Shown here: piece after piece, positions 18,201 to 28,085 of the stretch | Layout: each line of letters starts with the position of its first letter | Numbering within the stretch: position 1 is the first letter of the stretch | NCBI RefSeq assembly: GCF_030849025.1 | Contig: NZ_CP118224.1 | Span: 3,332,501 to 3,396,500 of the forward strand | Direction: 5' to 3' | Length of the DNA: 64,000 nucleotides | DNA from: Oceanimonas pelagia | GTDB taxonomy: Bacteria > Pseudomonadota > Gammaproteobacteria > Enterobacterales > Aeromonadaceae | The notes under the pieces: model-generated | Told to the model about the DNA's origin: nothing | The model's database searches: none | The model's input: the letters and a program-made list of their open reading frames with translations, nothing else | Position numbers and translations under genes: made by a program

Positions 18201-19340
18201 TTACAGGCCGGTGAGCAGGCGCTGCAGCCGGTCATCCAGCAGCTGTTGCAGTCGCTCCTGGGCGGCGAACTGCTCCGGGTAGTCCACGCGGATCTGCTGA
18301 CCTTCAAGCTGTCCGATTTGCTCCAGCATAAACTGGCGCACGCTGTCGTCGGCAAAGTAGTCCTGCAGCCACTGCTTGGACTGGGCCAGGGCGCTGTCAA
18401 AGACTTCCTGCTGTTCCCGGTATACTGCCAGCTGGGCCTGCAGCAGCTTGCCTTTGAGGTTTTCGCTCAGATACCAGTGTTGCTGGGGAGAGAGCAGGGC
18501 TTCCACGTTGCCGTCGCGGCGGCGCACGGTCACGAAGTCGTCGGTAAAACTGGCCCAGCTCTTTTTCAGGTTTTCCTTCCAGTCACTGACGGACTCGGAC
18601 AGGGTGAAGTCGGGCTCTTCGGCCCGGGCCATGATCACGCCGGCCAGCTTGAGCTTGCCGACCTGGTCATTGATGCTGTTGAGCTTGATCACCAGGCCCT
18701 CGCGATCGACCTTTTTCACCGACTTGATGCTGGCAATGTCGTCGGCCAGGGCCTGGCGAACGGGTACCAGAGTGGGATCGTTGAGGGCGGCCAGGCGTTC
18801 GTCGGCGTTGGCCAGCATCATGGCGGCAGACACGGCGTCATGTTCCAGCCACAGCTTGCGGCCGGCCATGCGCACCAGGTATTCGGCTTCCGCCAGCATC
18901 CAGTCGTTGGGGCGTTTGCTGTCGAGATCCAGCACCTTGCGGGACAGGCCTTCCACCTGTTCGGTCACGCTGTTCTGGGTACTTTCCAGCTTGCCAAGGG
19001 TGGCGCTCTGTTCGCTCTTGAGGGCATCAATGGTGGCCTGCTGCTGGGCCAGCCGGTTTTCCAGGTTGGCGAGCTGACCGGCCTGGGCCACGCCCTGCTG
19101 ATGACCGTGCCAGTACAGACCGCCGGTCAGTACCACCGCCAGCACAATGGCGACCGTGGCCAGCCCCTTGCCGGAAGAGGGCTGTTTTTCCTTTACCGGT
19201 GTGGCGGCCTGCTCCGGCCGGGCCTTGTCCTCGGCCGGGGCATTGGTGGCCGGCGCCTCTGTGGTTGGAGTTTCCGCCTGAGTATCGGCGGCGCTGGTCA
19301 CCAGCTTGTCGTCCTGTGGATCTTGTTTATTGTCTGTCAT
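18201..19340 (-). CDS. hemX: HemX, membrane protein of the hem operon
   Basis: A 379-aa protein with an acidic, Ala/Pro/Thr-rich N-terminus (1-55), one transmembrane helix (about 59-78), a coiled coil (about 85-130) and a conserved C-terminal domain. The start ATG 19340 follows AGGAAAAGGA and gives [10 protein letters not shown] longer frame upstream is inside hemD and unsupported. Its start overlaps the hemD end by 14 bp. Length agrees with E. coli HemX (393 aa). Function is not firmly established, though it has been annotated as a uroporphyrinogen methyltransferase. Confidence 0.9.
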   Translation of the reverse strand: MTDNKQDPQDDKLVTSAADTQAETPTTEAPATNAPAEDKARPEQAATPVKEKQPSSGKGLATVAIVLAVVLTGGLYWHGHQQGVAQAGQLANLENRLAQQQATIDALKSEQSATLGKLESTQNSVTEQVEGLSRKVLDLDSKRPNDWMLAEAEYLVRMAGRKLWLEHDAVSAAMMLANADERLAALNDPTLVPVRQALADDIASIKSVKKVDREGLVIKLNSINDQVGKLKLAGVIMARAEEPDFTLSESVSDWKENLKKSWASFTDDFVTVRRRDGNVEALLSPQQHWYLSENLKGKLLQAQLAVYREQQEVFDSALAQSKQWLQDYFADDSVRQFMLEQIGQLEGQQIRVDYPEQFAAQERLQQLLDDRLQRLLTGL

Positions 19341-20082
19341 TCCTTTTCCTCTCATCCAGGGCGCTGAGCAACGCCGGGTCGGATGCACCTTTGGCATTGA
19401 TGATATGAGTGAAACCCAGCGCCCTGGCCTGTTCGGCCACGCGCATGCTGGGCACAATCACTAAGCGGCTTAGCAGCCAGTCCCTTGCGCTGTTGGCCGC
19501 GAGCTGAAACAGGTGCTGCAGCAGGCCGCCGCTGGTGATGATAATACTGTCCACCCCCCGGTGTTGCCACTCTTTCACCAGCTCGCCGCCGGCATCGTCA
19601 CGATAGCAGCGCCGGTAGACTTCACAATAATCCACCCGCGCTCCCCGTTGGGCCAGGGTGGGGGCCATCATGTCGCGGCCGCCGTCGCCGCGCAGGATCA
19701 CCACCCGCCGCCCGGCGGGTTGCTGCAACTGGGGCAGGGCAATCATGCCCTCGGAGCGGGGGTCGTCCGGCACCAGAGCGTTGGCAACGCCTACGGCGGC
19801 AAAGGCACGGCCGGTGGCTTCGCCCACCGCCACATAGGTGACGTCAGGCCAGGGCAGTCCTCGTGTTTTGAGCGCATTATCGGCGAAATTCACCGCCTGT
19901 ACGCTGACCGCAATCACATAATCCCCGCCGCCGAGTCCATTCAGCAGCGCCGGTGCCTGCTCCAGCTCGGCGCCGGGCGCAAAACTGAGCAGGGGGGTAG
20001 CCACCGGCTGGTGGCCGGCCCGGCGCAGCGTTTCGCACAGGCGATGACTTTGCGGTTCCGGACGCAGCACCAGCGGGATCAC
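19327..20082 (-). CDS. hemD: Uroporphyrinogen-III synthase
   Basis: A 251-aa enzyme that cyclises hydroxymethylbilane with inversion of ring D. The bilobed HemD fold is recognisable from [16 protein letters not shown] at the N-terminus, [10 protein letters not shown] in the middle, and [12 protein letters not shown] and [16 protein letters not shown] near the C-terminus. The start is GTG at 20082, overlapping the hemC stop as GTGA, and yields IPLVLRP as the first strand. The upstream in-frame codons are not valid starts at this point. The family is poorly conserved, but context makes the call safe. Confidence 0.92.
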   Translation of the reverse strand: MIPLVLRPEPQSHRLCETLRRAGHQPVATPLLSFAPGAELEQAPALLNGLGGGDYVIAVSVQAVNFADNALKTRGLPWPDVTYVAVGEATGRAFAAVGVANALVPDDPRSEGMIALPQLQQPAGRRVVILRGDGGRDMMAPTLAQRGARVDYCEVYRRCYRDDAGGELVKEWQHRGVDSIIITSGGLLQHLFQLAANSARDWLLSRLVIVPSMRVAEQARALGFTHIINAKGASDPALLSALDERKRNDRQ

Positions 20083-21008
20083 GAGGAGTACACCTCGGCC
20101 AGAATCTTGTCGGCGCCGGCGGCGAGCAGGCGTTGGGCCAGGGTGGCTCCCAGGGCCTTGCCCTGATCCGCCGGGCCACGAATTTCGTCGTAAATCACTT
20201 CGGTGCCGTCGGGGCGGCCCACCAGGCCACGCAGCCAGAGCTGGTCGCCTTCCAGCAGGGCATAGGAACCGATGGGAACCTGACAACCCCCCTGCAGGCC
20301 GTGGTTCATGGCCCGCTCCGCTTCCACCCGCAGCCGGGTGTCGCGATCGTTGAGCGGCGCCAGCAGCTCCAGCAGCTCGGCGTCGTCGAGGCGGCATTCA
20401 ATGCCCACGGCGCCCTGGCCGTTGGCGGGCAGGCTGTCCTCCGGGCTCAGCAGGGCGGTGATGCGTTCATGCAGTTCCAGGCGCTTGAGGCCGGCGGCGG
20501 CCAGGATGATGGCGTCGTATTCGCCGTCATCCAGCTTGCGCAGCCGGGTTTGCACGTTGCCGCGCAGGGTTTTCACGGTCAGCCCGGGGTAGCGGGCCCG
20601 AATCTGGCATTCCCGGCGCAGGCTGGCGGTGCCCACCACGGCGCCGGCGGGCAGTTCGTCCAGGGCTTTATAGTGATTGGACACAAAGGCATCGCGCGGA
20701 TCTTCACGCTCGCAGATCACCGTCAGTCCCAGCCCGTCGGGGAACTCCACCGGCACGTCCTTCATGGAGTGCACGGCGATGTCGGCGCGGCCGTCGAGCA
20801 TGGCCTGCTCCAGCTCCTTGATAAACAGACCCTTGCCGCCGATCTTGGACAGGGGGGTGTCGAGCAGTACATCGCCCTGGGTGGTCATGGGCACCAGCTC
20901 CACGGTCACGTCGTTGTGCAGGGTTTCCAGGCGTTCCTTGACGTAATGGGCCTGCCACAGGGCCAGCAGGCTTTTGCGGGTGGCGATACGAATGATGCGA
21001 TTGGCCAT
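20079..21008 (-). CDS. hemC: Porphobilinogen deaminase (hydroxymethylbilane synthase)
   Basis: A 309-aa cytoplasmic enzyme that polymerises four porphobilinogens. The dipyrromethane cofactor cysteine is Cys242 in [11 protein letters not shown]. The catalytic aspartate region is in [15 protein letters not shown] (residues 79-93). The start [20 protein letters not shown] fits the family. It is the first gene of hemCDXY and is divergent from cyaA with a 197-bp gap, as in E. coli. Nothing unusual. Confidence 0.96.
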   Translation of the reverse strand: MANRIIRIATRKSLLALWQAHYVKERLETLHNDVTVELVPMTTQGDVLLDTPLSKIGGKGLFIKELEQAMLDGRADIAVHSMKDVPVEFPDGLGLTVICEREDPRDAFVSNHYKALDELPAGAVVGTASLRRECQIRARYPGLTVKTLRGNVQTRLRKLDDGEYDAIILAAAGLKRLELHERITALLSPEDSLPANGQGAVGIECRLDDAELLELLAPLNDRDTRLRVEAERAMNHGLQGGCQVPIGSYALLEGDQLWLRGLVGRPDGTEVIYDEIRGPADQGKALGATLAQRLLAAGADKILAEVYSS

Positions 21009-21140
21009 AAAATTCTCGTTGTGTGTCGGGTTCTGGACCCGATGTTATCACTGTTGCACGGCTGTTTCAGGCAAAGAACGCCACCCCGGCGCCGCCGGGT
21101 GACCGGGTGATTACGGGATATTGTTCATTTACTGACTAAT

Positions 21141-21156
21141 TGTTACCATGATCACA
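21141..21156 (+). promoter_or_regulatory. CRP-binding site upstream of cyaA
   Basis: TGTTACCATGATCACA fits the CRP consensus TGTGA-N6-TCACA with one mismatch, in the left half. It lies 50 bp before the cyaA start, like the repressing CRP site of E. coli cyaA. Feedback of cAMP-CRP on cyaA is therefore likely. Confidence 0.7.
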
Positions 21157-21205
21157 CTTTTGACCCGTTGCGGGTTTGTGTCGGTCCAACGAAGGCCTGA
21201 ACTCA

Positions 21206-23785
21206 TTGCACGCTAATTTTCATCGGCTCGTCGAGCGGTGTGAGCAATTCAACCAGCAGAAGCAGGCGCGCGCCCTGGCGGTGATGAACCGTTACGGCCA
21301 GCAGGTGTTTCAGTTGTTGCCGGTGTTGCTGCACTACCATCACCCCCTGCTGCCGGGCTATGTGCCCGGTGACGTGCCGGCGGGCATCTGTCAGTTCACG
21401 CCCAATGACTGCCAGCAAGAGTTCATCAACGAGTTGTGCCGGGCGGCCAATGGCCACCAGGGCTTGCAGCAGCAAGGGTGCGAGATCCTGGGGCTGTACT
21501 CCATGGGCAGCACCTCGTCCATCGGCCAGGGCCGTCGCTCCGACCTGGATATCTGGGTGTGCCATTCTCATCGGCTGGCGCCGGCCCGGGTGGAGCGGTT
21601 GCAGCAAAAATGTCTGCTGATTTCCAAGTGGGCCGAGCAGCGCCGTGTTGAACTCAACTTCTTTCTGATCCCCGACAACAAGTTTCGCACCGACAACCAG
21701 CAGTGGGTGGAAGGAGAGAGCTGTGGCAGCGCCCAGCACCTGTTGTTGCTGGACGAGTTTTACCGCAGCCACCTGCGTATTGCCGGCAAGCGGCTGGTGT
21801 GGATGTTTGCTCCCGGCAAGCTGGGCCCCGACTACGATCGCTTTGTGGCCGAGCAGTTTGCCAACGGCACCCTCAATCACGATGAATGGCTCGATCTGGG
21901 CGGGTTTGCCCGCATACCGGCGGAAGAATACTTCGGCTCGGCGCTGTGGCAGCTTTATAAAAGCATCGACTCGCCCTACAAGGCGGTGCTGAAAACCGTG
22001 CTGATGGAGGCCTACTCCCACGAATACCCCGATACCCAGCTGCTGTGCCGCCAGTTAAAGAGCGTATTCCAGACCGCCGAGATCCTGGATGAAACCCAGG
22101 ATCACTATGTGCTGATGCTGGAAAAGGTGACCGATTATCTCAAGTCCATCGGAGACGAGAAGCGCCTCGACCTGGTGCGCCGCTGCTTTTACCTCAAGGT
22201 GTCGGAGGCGCTGGAGCCGGGCCAGGAACAGGATCCGGCCCTGGCCTGGCGCCGGCGCATCATGGAACGGCTGATCGGCCAGTGGGGCTGGTCGGCGGAA
22301 AAGCTGGCCAGGCTTGACGACCGGGACAACTGGAAGGTAGAGGAGGTCCGCAATGCCTACGGCGAGCTGCTGGAAGCCCTGATGCAGAGCTACCGCAGCC
22401 TGATCCAGTTTGCCCGGCGCAACAACATCAGCGAGTCCATCAACCCGGAAGACATTGGCATTCTGTCGCGTAAACTCTACGCCGCCTTTGAAAACCTGCC
22501 GGGCAAGGTGCAGCTCATCAACCTGCGCATTGCGCCGGATCTTAGTGAGCCCAACCTCAGCCTGGTGCAGGTGCCGGAAGGCCGGGTCAATCAGGCCGGC
22601 TGGTATCTTTACAAATACGGCCTGTCGCCCGCCGACATCATCGGTCGCCGGCCGCTGGAGCACAGCGGCTACGCCGGCAAGCTGGTGGCCTGGGCCCACT
22701 TCAACGGCCTGCTGACCGGCCGCACGCAATGGCATTTGTTCAACCAGAGCACCGAGCTGGGCCTGACTCAGTTGCAGGACTTCAGCCGGGATCTGGCCCG
22801 GGTGTTTCCGGTGCGGCTGCCGGCACCCACCAATCTGGCCCTGAGCCGGCCCTGCGAGGTGCGCCACCTCGCCATCTTCCTTAATCTGGAACAGGATCCC
22901 ACCGCCCGCTGGCGGGACAAGCCGATAGAATTTGGTCGTGATACCAGCGATCCCTTCAGCTTTGGCCGCCAGCGGGAAAACCTGGCGGGCTCGGTGGACA
23001 TCATCTACCGCAATTCCTGGGACGAGATCCGCACCCTGCATTTCGAGGGGGAAACCGCCGTAGTCGACGCCCTCACCGCCATGCTGGGCAAGATGCACCA
23101 GGGGGCCAGCCCGCCCGAGACGCTGAATGTGTTCTGCTACAGCCGGCATTTTCGCAGCCTGCTGCGCACCCGCTTCGAGCAGCTGGTCAGGGAATGCATT
23201 GAGCTGCGGCTGGAGCCGCCCCAGGGGCACAGGATCAAGCGGCTGATGCTGGGGCCGGAGCGGTTTGGTATTTTCTTTGAACGGCGGGGCGTGAGTGTAA
23301 AGCGGATGGAGCCGGATCGGGACGGTGCCCGCGCCCTGGTGCTGCCCGAGGCGGCCCGCAAGGCGGTCCGCTCATCCGATGCGCGTTCTGCCGGGGCCCG
23401 ACCGGACGCGGCCCGGCCCAGCTACTCGCTGCGGCTGGATCAGCATCAGCGGCCGCCGGTGCCCGAGGTGGTGGACACCTACGCCAGCGAGGGGCTGATG
23501 CAGTTTTTCTTTGAAAACAGCGGCGAGGGTTACAACCTCTATATTCTCGACGAGGCCAACCGTACCGAGGTGTATCACCAGATCGCCGGCAGCAAGGACG
23601 AGCTGGTGCAGAGCATTAACCGTTTCTATACCGCCAACCAGGAGCAGGGAGAAGGACGCAGTCACTTCAGCCACTTCAACCTGCCCCAGTATTACGAGAT
23701 TGTGCGGGTAAACGGCGAGGTGCAGGTACTGACCTACCGCACCAGCAAGGACGACCGGGATCCGCTGCGGGCCGGCCCGGTCTGA
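21206..23785 (+). CDS. cyaA: Adenylate cyclase, class I
   Basis: An 859-aa cytoplasmic enzyme that makes cAMP for CRP. The N-terminal catalytic domain contains [21 protein letters not shown] with Asp113 and Asp115 as metal ligands. The C-terminal half is the glucose-responsive regulatory region. The TTG start at 21206 puts LLHYHHP at residue 41, the same as in E. coli CyaA, which also uses UUG. An upstream TTG at 21176 is less likely because AAGG lies 10 nt before 21206. A Pro/Arg/Ala-rich linker (about 715-765) is longer than in E. coli. Confidence 0.94.
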   Translation: MHANFHRLVERCEQFNQQKQARALAVMNRYGQQVFQLLPVLLHYHHPLLPGYVPGDVPAGICQFTPNDCQQEFINELCRAANGHQGLQQQGCEILGLYSMGSTSSIGQGRRSDLDIWVCHSHRLAPARVERLQQKCLLISKWAEQRRVELNFFLIPDNKFRTDNQQWVEGESCGSAQHLLLLDEFYRSHLRIAGKRLVWMFAPGKLGPDYDRFVAEQFANGTLNHDEWLDLGGFARIPAEEYFGSALWQLYKSIDSPYKAVLKTVLMEAYSHEYPDTQLLCRQLKSVFQTAEILDETQDHYVLMLEKVTDYLKSIGDEKRLDLVRRCFYLKVSEALEPGQEQDPALAWRRRIMERLIGQWGWSAEKLARLDDRDNWKVEEVRNAYGELLEALMQSYRSLIQFARRNNISESINPEDIGILSRKLYAAFENLPGKVQLINLRIAPDLSEPNLSLVQVPEGRVNQAGWYLYKYGLSPADIIGRRPLEHSGYAGKLVAWAHFNGLLTGRTQWHLFNQSTELGLTQLQDFSRDLARVFPVRLPAPTNLALSRPCEVRHLAIFLNLEQDPTARWRDKPIEFGRDTSDPFSFGRQRENLAGSVDIIYRNSWDEIRTLHFEGETAVVDALTAMLGKMHQGASPPETLNVFCYSRHFRSLLRTRFEQLVRECIELRLEPPQGHRIKRLMLGPERFGIFFERRGVSVKRMEPDRDGARALVLPEAARKAVRSSDARSAGARPDAARPSYSLRLDQHQRPPVPEVVDTYASEGLMQFFFENSGEGYNLYILDEANRTEVYHQIAGSKDELVQSINRFYTANQEQGEGRSHFSHFNLPQYYEIVRVNGEVQVLTYRTSKDDRDPLRAGPV

Positions 23786-23811
23786 GAGCCCGGGTCAACA
23801 GGCCCCGACGT

Positions 23812-24123
23812 TTACAGCACCAGCTCGACGCCGCCCTGGCGTTTGGCCTGCAGGCTGAGCCAGCTCAGCAGCTCGTGCCCCTGGCGGTTGTCGATCCACT
23901 GCTCCCCCTGCAGGGCGAAGTGATGGCCGTTTTCCCGGGTGGCCAGCCAGATCTGGTGCAGCGGCTCCTGGCGGTTAATCACAAACTTGACCCCGTTCTC
24001 AAAGGTCAGGGTCATCACGCCGCCCACGGTTTCGCATTCAATGTCTTCACCGCTGTCGTCGATCCGTGCCTCGATATGCTCGTAAATGGCGTCCGCCAGA
24101 GCGTGGAATTCGCTGTCGTTCAT
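23812..24123 (-). CDS. cyaY: CyaY, bacterial frataxin
   Basis: A 103-aa iron-binding regulator of Fe-S cluster assembly that modulates IscS. The acidic first helix (MNDSEFHALADAIYEHIEARIDDSGEDIECE) and the sheet motifs VMTLTFENG, FVINRQEPLHQIWLA and WIDNRQGHELLSWLS match the family. The start ATG at 24123 matches E. coli CyaY in length (106 aa). It is antisense to its neighbours and convergent with cyaA, as in enterics. Confidence 0.94.
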   Translation of the reverse strand: MNDSEFHALADAIYEHIEARIDDSGEDIECETVGGVMTLTFENGVKFVINRQEPLHQIWLATRENGHHFALQGEQWIDNRQGHELLSWLSLQAKRQGGVELVL

Positions 24124-24195
24124 TGCCCGCTTCCTATTGCTTTTGAGAATGTGAATGCGATTATAAGAGCCCTGAACCATATTCACAGTCATACG

Positions 24196-24318
24196 ATGAA
24201 CAAATTCAAGCTGACCGCACTGGTTGCGCTGGTTCTGGGCCTGTCGGCCTGCGGCCTCAAAGGTCCGCTGACCCTGCCCGAAACCGAACAGCAACCCACT
24301 CAGGTTGAGCAGTCGTAA
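24196..24318 (+). CDS. lptM: LptM (YifL), small lipoprotein of the LPS transport machine
   Basis: A 40-aa lipoprotein. Residues 1-18 form a signal peptide with lipobox LSAC, and Cys19 is the lipidation site. The mature part begins CGLKGPLTLPE, the conserved LptM signature. In E. coli, LptM binds the LptDE translocon and promotes its oxidative maturation. The gene is divergent from cyaY and lies 11 bp before lysA, so it is probably the first gene of the lysA-dapF transcript. Its tail is shorter than in E. coli (67 aa). Confidence 0.88.
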   Translation: MNKFKLTALVALVLGLSACGLKGPLTLPETEQQPTQVEQS

Positions 24319-24329
24319 AGGAAACAACC

Positions 24330-25586
24330 TTGGATTATTTCAATTATCAGGATGATGGCCGGCTGTACGGTGAAGCCTGCGATCTTTCCCGCCTGGCCGA
24401 GCAACACGGCACCCCGCTTTATGTCTACTCCCGTGCCACCCTGGAGCGCCACTGGCACGCCTTTGACCGGGCCGCCGGCGAGGTGGATCACCTGGTGTGC
24501 TATGCGGTCAAGGCCAACTCCAACCTGGCGGTGCTCAATGTGCTGGCACGGCTGGGCTCGGGCTTTGACATCGTCTCCGTTGGTGAGCTGCGCCGGGTGA
24601 TCGCCGCCGGCGGCGATCCGAAAAAGGTGGTGTTCTCCGGAGTGGGCAAGCGCGACGACGAGATTCGCTTTGCCCTGGAGCAGCACATCTTCTGCTTTAA
24701 CGTGGAATCGGTGGCGGAGCTGGCGCGCATCAACCGGGTGGCGGAAAGCATGGGCGTGAAGGCGCCGGTGTCCATTCGGGTGAACCCGGACATCGATGCC
24801 GGCACCCACCCCTATATTTCCACCGGCCTGAAGGAAAACAAGTTCGGCATTCCCATTGAGCAGGCGAGCAGCATCTACCGTCAGGCCGCCGCCATGGGCA
24901 ACCTGGAAATCCACGGGGTGGACTGTCATATCGGCTCCCAGCTCACCGAGCTGTCCCCCTTCCTGGAAGCGGTGGACAAACTGCTGGCGCTGATCGACGG
25001 TCTGGCCGACGACGGCATTCACATTCGTCACCTGGACGTGGGTGGCGGCCTGGGCGTGCGCTACGACAACGAAACCCCGCCAGAGCCGAGCCACTACGCC
25101 GAGGAGCTGAAAAAGCGCCTGCAGGGCCGCAACCTGACCCTGGTGTTTGAGCCGGGCCGGGCCATTGCCGCCAACGCCGGTGTGCTGCTGACCCGGGTGG
25201 AGCATCTCAAGCCCGGTGAGGCCAAGAACTTCGCCATTGTCGATGCCGCCATGAACGATCTCATTCGTCCGGCCCTGTACAGCGCCTGGCAGGCGATCAT
25301 TCCGGTGGACAAGAACCTCGAGCGCGACAGCGCCGTGTATGACATCGTCGGCCCCATCTGCGAGACCGGCGACTTTATCGGCAAGGATCGTGAGCTGGCC
25401 ATTACCGAGGGCGACCTGCTGGCGGTGCGTTCCGCCGGAGCCTACGGCTTTGTGATGGCCTCCAACTACAACAGCCGCCCCCGCGCCGCCGAGGTGATGG
25501 TGGACGGCGATCAGGCCTTTGTGGTGCGCGAGCGGGAACAGCTGGCGGATCTGTGGCGGGGCGAGCACCTGCTGCCCGGGGCCTGA
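24330..25586 (+). CDS. lysA: Diaminopimelate decarboxylase
   Basis: A 418-aa fold-type III PLP enzyme, the last step of lysine synthesis. The PLP lysine is in CYAVKANSNLAVL (near residue 58). The HIGSQL and EPGRAI motifs and the C-terminal CETGDF are intact. The start is TTG at 24330, after AAAGGAAACAACC. It lies between lptM and dapF, so meso-DAP is made by the next gene and used here. E. coli has lysA elsewhere. Confidence 0.94.
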   Translation: MDYFNYQDDGRLYGEACDLSRLAEQHGTPLYVYSRATLERHWHAFDRAAGEVDHLVCYAVKANSNLAVLNVLARLGSGFDIVSVGELRRVIAAGGDPKKVVFSGVGKRDDEIRFALEQHIFCFNVESVAELARINRVAESMGVKAPVSIRVNPDIDAGTHPYISTGLKENKFGIPIEQASSIYRQAAAMGNLEIHGVDCHIGSQLTELSPFLEAVDKLLALIDGLADDGIHIRHLDVGGGLGVRYDNETPPEPSHYAEELKKRLQGRNLTLVFEPGRAIAANAGVLLTRVEHLKPGEAKNFAIVDAAMNDLIRPALYSAWQAIIPVDKNLERDSAVYDIVGPICETGDFIGKDRELAITEGDLLAVRSAGAYGFVMASNYNSRPRAAEVMVDGDQAFVVREREQLADLWRGEHLLPGA

Positions 25587-25589
25587 GCC

Positions 25590-26423
25590 ATGAGCACGCT
25601 TCATTTCTCCAAGATGCAGGGGCTGGGCAACGACTTCATGGTGGTGGACGGCGTCACCCAGAAGGTGTTTTTCAACCCCGAGGTGATCCGCCAGCTGGCG
25701 GATCGTCACTTCGGCGTGGGTTTTGATCAGCTGCTGCTGGTGGAGCCGCCCTACGATCCCGAGCTCGACTTTCACTACCGCATCTTCAATGCCGACGGCT
25801 CCGAGGTGGAGCAGTGCGGCAACGGTGCCCGCTGTTTTGCCCGTTTTGTACGGCTCAAGGGCCTGACCAACAAGGATCGCATCGCCGTCAGCACTCAAAA
25901 AGGGAATATTGTGCTGCAGCTGGAAAAGGACGATCAGGTCACCGTCAACATGGGGGTGCCCGAGTTCGAGCCGGCGCAGATTCCGTTCAAGGCCCAGAAG
26001 GCGGAAAAAACCTATCTGGTGCGTGCCCAGGATCAAACCGTGCTGTGTGGTGCCGTGTCCATGGGTAACCCGCACTGCGTGGTGGAGGTGGACGACATCA
26101 ATACGCCACTGGTGGGCACGCTTGGACCCGAGCTGGAAACCCACGAGCGTTTTCCGGCCCGGGTGAATGTGGGCTTTATGCAGATTGTGAACGCCCGGGA
26201 AGTGAAGCTCAGGGTGCACGAGCGCGGCGCCGGCGAAACCCTGGCCTGCGGCACCGGTGCCTGTGCGGCGGCGGTGATGGGCATGAGCTGGGGCAAGCTG
26301 GCGGACAGAGTAAAGGTTGCACTGCCCGGCGGTACCCTCACCATTGCCTGGCAGGGACCGGGCAAGCCGGTGTTCATGACCGGGCCGGCCAAGCATGTGT
26401 TTGACGGACAGATCAGTCTATGA
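25590..26423 (+). CDS. dapF: Diaminopimelate epimerase
   Basis: A 277-aa PLP-independent epimerase converting LL-DAP to meso-DAP for peptidoglycan and lysine. The catalytic cysteine pair is Cys76 (EQCGNGARC) and Cys220 (ACGTGACA), 144 residues apart as in E. coli. It starts three bases after lysA and overlaps yigA as ATGA. Ordinary member of its family. Confidence 0.96.
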   Translation: MSTLHFSKMQGLGNDFMVVDGVTQKVFFNPEVIRQLADRHFGVGFDQLLLVEPPYDPELDFHYRIFNADGSEVEQCGNGARCFARFVRLKGLTNKDRIAVSTQKGNIVLQLEKDDQVTVNMGVPEFEPAQIPFKAQKAEKTYLVRAQDQTVLCGAVSMGNPHCVVEVDDINTPLVGTLGPELETHERFPARVNVGFMQIVNAREVKLRVHERGAGETLACGTGACAAAVMGMSWGKLADRVKVALPGGTLTIAWQGPGKPVFMTGPAKHVFDGQISL

Positions 26424-27103
26424 CCGAGAAATGTGTCCTGGCCGAGGCCGGGCTCGACGAAAACCATATTGCCGATTACCTGGCCGGCCGGCCGGACTTT
26501 TTTGTCCGCCATCCGCAATTGCTTGAGCAGCTGCACCTGCCCCACGAGCAGCGCGGCAGCGTGTCGCTGGTGGAGGCGCGCATGGAGCGCCAGCGCCAGC
26601 GCATTCATCAGCTGGAAGAAGAAATCACCCAGCTGATGACGGTGGCCGGGGAGAACGAGCGCATTTTCCGGGTTTACCTGGACTTGTACCCCCGGCTGTT
26701 TGACTGCCGCAGTCCGGCGGAGCTGGAGCAGCGCATTGCCCATGCCCTGCGGGAGCGGCTCAGGGTCACGGCGGTGCGGCTGGTGCCGGACGCGCGCTGG
26801 TGCAGCCTGCCTCAGGCCCAGCCCGGCGAGCAGCTGGAAAAGCTCTACCGCGAGCGCATGGCGGGCCAGGACGTCTATCTGGGACGCCTCGGCCGGGAAG
26901 AAAAACAGCGGCTGTTCGGCGACACCCTGGTGAACTCCTGCGCCCTGATCCGCATTGGCTTGCAGGGGGAAATGGGTCTGCTGGCCTTTGGCAGCGCCGA
27001 CAGCAGCCACTACCGCTCGGGCATGGACACCCTGATCATTCGCCAGCTCGCCGGCTTCCTCGCCCTGCTGCTGCCGCGCATGGTGGAACATGAGCACGCC
27101 TGA
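26420..27103 (+). CDS. yigA: DUF484 protein YigA
   Basis: A 227-aa cytoplasmic protein with a GAF-like fold, conserved between dapF and xerC in gammaproteobacteria. Typical features are the N-terminal motif VADYL-like segment (here [22 protein letters not shown]), a coiled coil (about 45-75) and a C-terminal GAF half ending LARQL-like ([16 protein letters not shown]). No biochemical function is known to me. It overlaps dapF by 4 bp and xerC by 14 bp, so translation is coupled. Confidence 0.9.
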   Translation: MTEKCVLAEAGLDENHIADYLAGRPDFFVRHPQLLEQLHLPHEQRGSVSLVEARMERQRQRIHQLEEEITQLMTVAGENERIFRVYLDLYPRLFDCRSPAELEQRIAHALRERLRVTAVRLVPDARWCSLPQAQPGEQLEKLYRERMAGQDVYLGRLGREEKQRLFGDTLVNSCALIRIGLQGEMGLLAFGSADSSHYRSGMDTLIIRQLAGFLALLLPRMVEHEHA

Positions 27104-28010
27104 GCCGGCACTGACCCCGGCCATTAACGACTTTCTTGACTATGTACGGGTGGAGCGCCAGCTCAGCCCGCACACCCTGGACAACTACCGCCGCCATCTG
27201 AGCGCCCTTAGTGAACAGCTGGCCGATCTTCGTCTGGTAAACTGGGCCGATCTGTCCGTGGCCCATGCCCGGGGCCTGGCTACCCGCATGCACAAGCAGG
27301 GGCTGGCGCCCCGTTCCATCGCCGCCAAACTCAGCGCCCTGCGCAGCTTTTGCGACTGGCTGGTGCTCACCGGCCGGCTGGCTGCCAACCCCGCCAGGGG
27401 CGTGAGTGCGCCCAAGCAGGGCCGGCCGCTGCCCAAGAACCTGGATGTGGATGAGCTGCAGCAGCTGATGAACCTGGACGAATCGGATCCACTGGCGGTG
27501 CGGGACCGGGCCATCATGGAGCTGATGTATTCCTCCGGCCTGCGACTGGCGGAGCTGGTGGCGCTCAACCTGAACGACGTGCAGTTTGCCGAACGCCAGG
27601 TCAGGGTGATCGGCAAGGGCAACAAGGAGCGCATTCTGCCGGTGGGGCGCATGGCGCTGGACTGGCTGCAAAAGTGGCTGAGCGTGCGGCCCGAGCTGGC
27701 CGGCCCCGACGAGCCGGCGTTGTTCGTGAGCAAACAGCGCCGGCGCATCACGCCCCGCAGCGTGCAGCTGCGCCTGGCCAAGCGGGGTCGGCAGCAGGCC
27801 CTTGCCGGCCATGTGCACCCCCACAAGCTGCGCCACTCCTTTGCCACCCATATGCTGGAGTCCAGCGGTGACCTGCGTGCGGTGCAGGAGCTGCTGGGCC
27901 ACGCCGATCTGGCCACCACCCAGATCTATACCCACCTCGACTTTCAGCACCTGGCCAACGCCTACGACCAGGCTCATCCCAGGGCCAAGCGGCGTGACGA
28001 AGAAGACTAA
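27090..28010 (+). CDS. xerC: XerC site-specific tyrosine recombinase
   Basis: A 306-aa recombinase that, with XerD and FtsK, resolves chromosome dimers at dif. The core-binding SAM-like domain spans about 10-100. The catalytic set is complete: Arg152 (GLRLAE), Lys176 (GKGNKE), His245 and Arg248 (HPHKLRHS), His271 (LLGHAD) and the nucleophile Tyr280 (IYTHL). The chromosomal context identifies it as XerC rather than XerD or an integrase. Confidence 0.95.
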   Translation: MSTPEPALTPAINDFLDYVRVERQLSPHTLDNYRRHLSALSEQLADLRLVNWADLSVAHARGLATRMHKQGLAPRSIAAKLSALRSFCDWLVLTGRLAANPARGVSAPKQGRPLPKNLDVDELQQLMNLDESDPLAVRDRAIMELMYSSGLRLAELVALNLNDVQFAERQVRVIGKGNKERILPVGRMALDWLQKWLSVRPELAGPDEPALFVSKQRRRITPRSVQLRLAKRGRQQALAGHVHPHKLRHSFATHMLESSGDLRAVQELLGHADLATTQIYTHLDFQHLANAYDQAHPRAKRRDEED

Positions 28011-28045
28011 CCGGCCCGAACCCCAAGACCCGGACCGGTTTTTTT
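28009..28045 (+). terminator. possible terminator after xerC
   Basis: AACCGG (28009-28014) pairs with CCGGTT (28035-28040), followed by a run of T. The loop is long (20 nt), so efficiency is uncertain. In E. coli, yigB is co-transcribed with xerC. Confidence 0.4.
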
Positions 28046-28085
28046 GGTTAGAATCCCTCCACTTTTCTCGCAACCGGAACACAGC

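Noticed and set aside
24300-26396. A 698-codon minus-strand open frame opposite lysA and dapF
   Set aside because: It mirrors two certain genes. Long antisense frames are common at this GC content, and its sequence is His/Gly/Gln-rich with no family motif.
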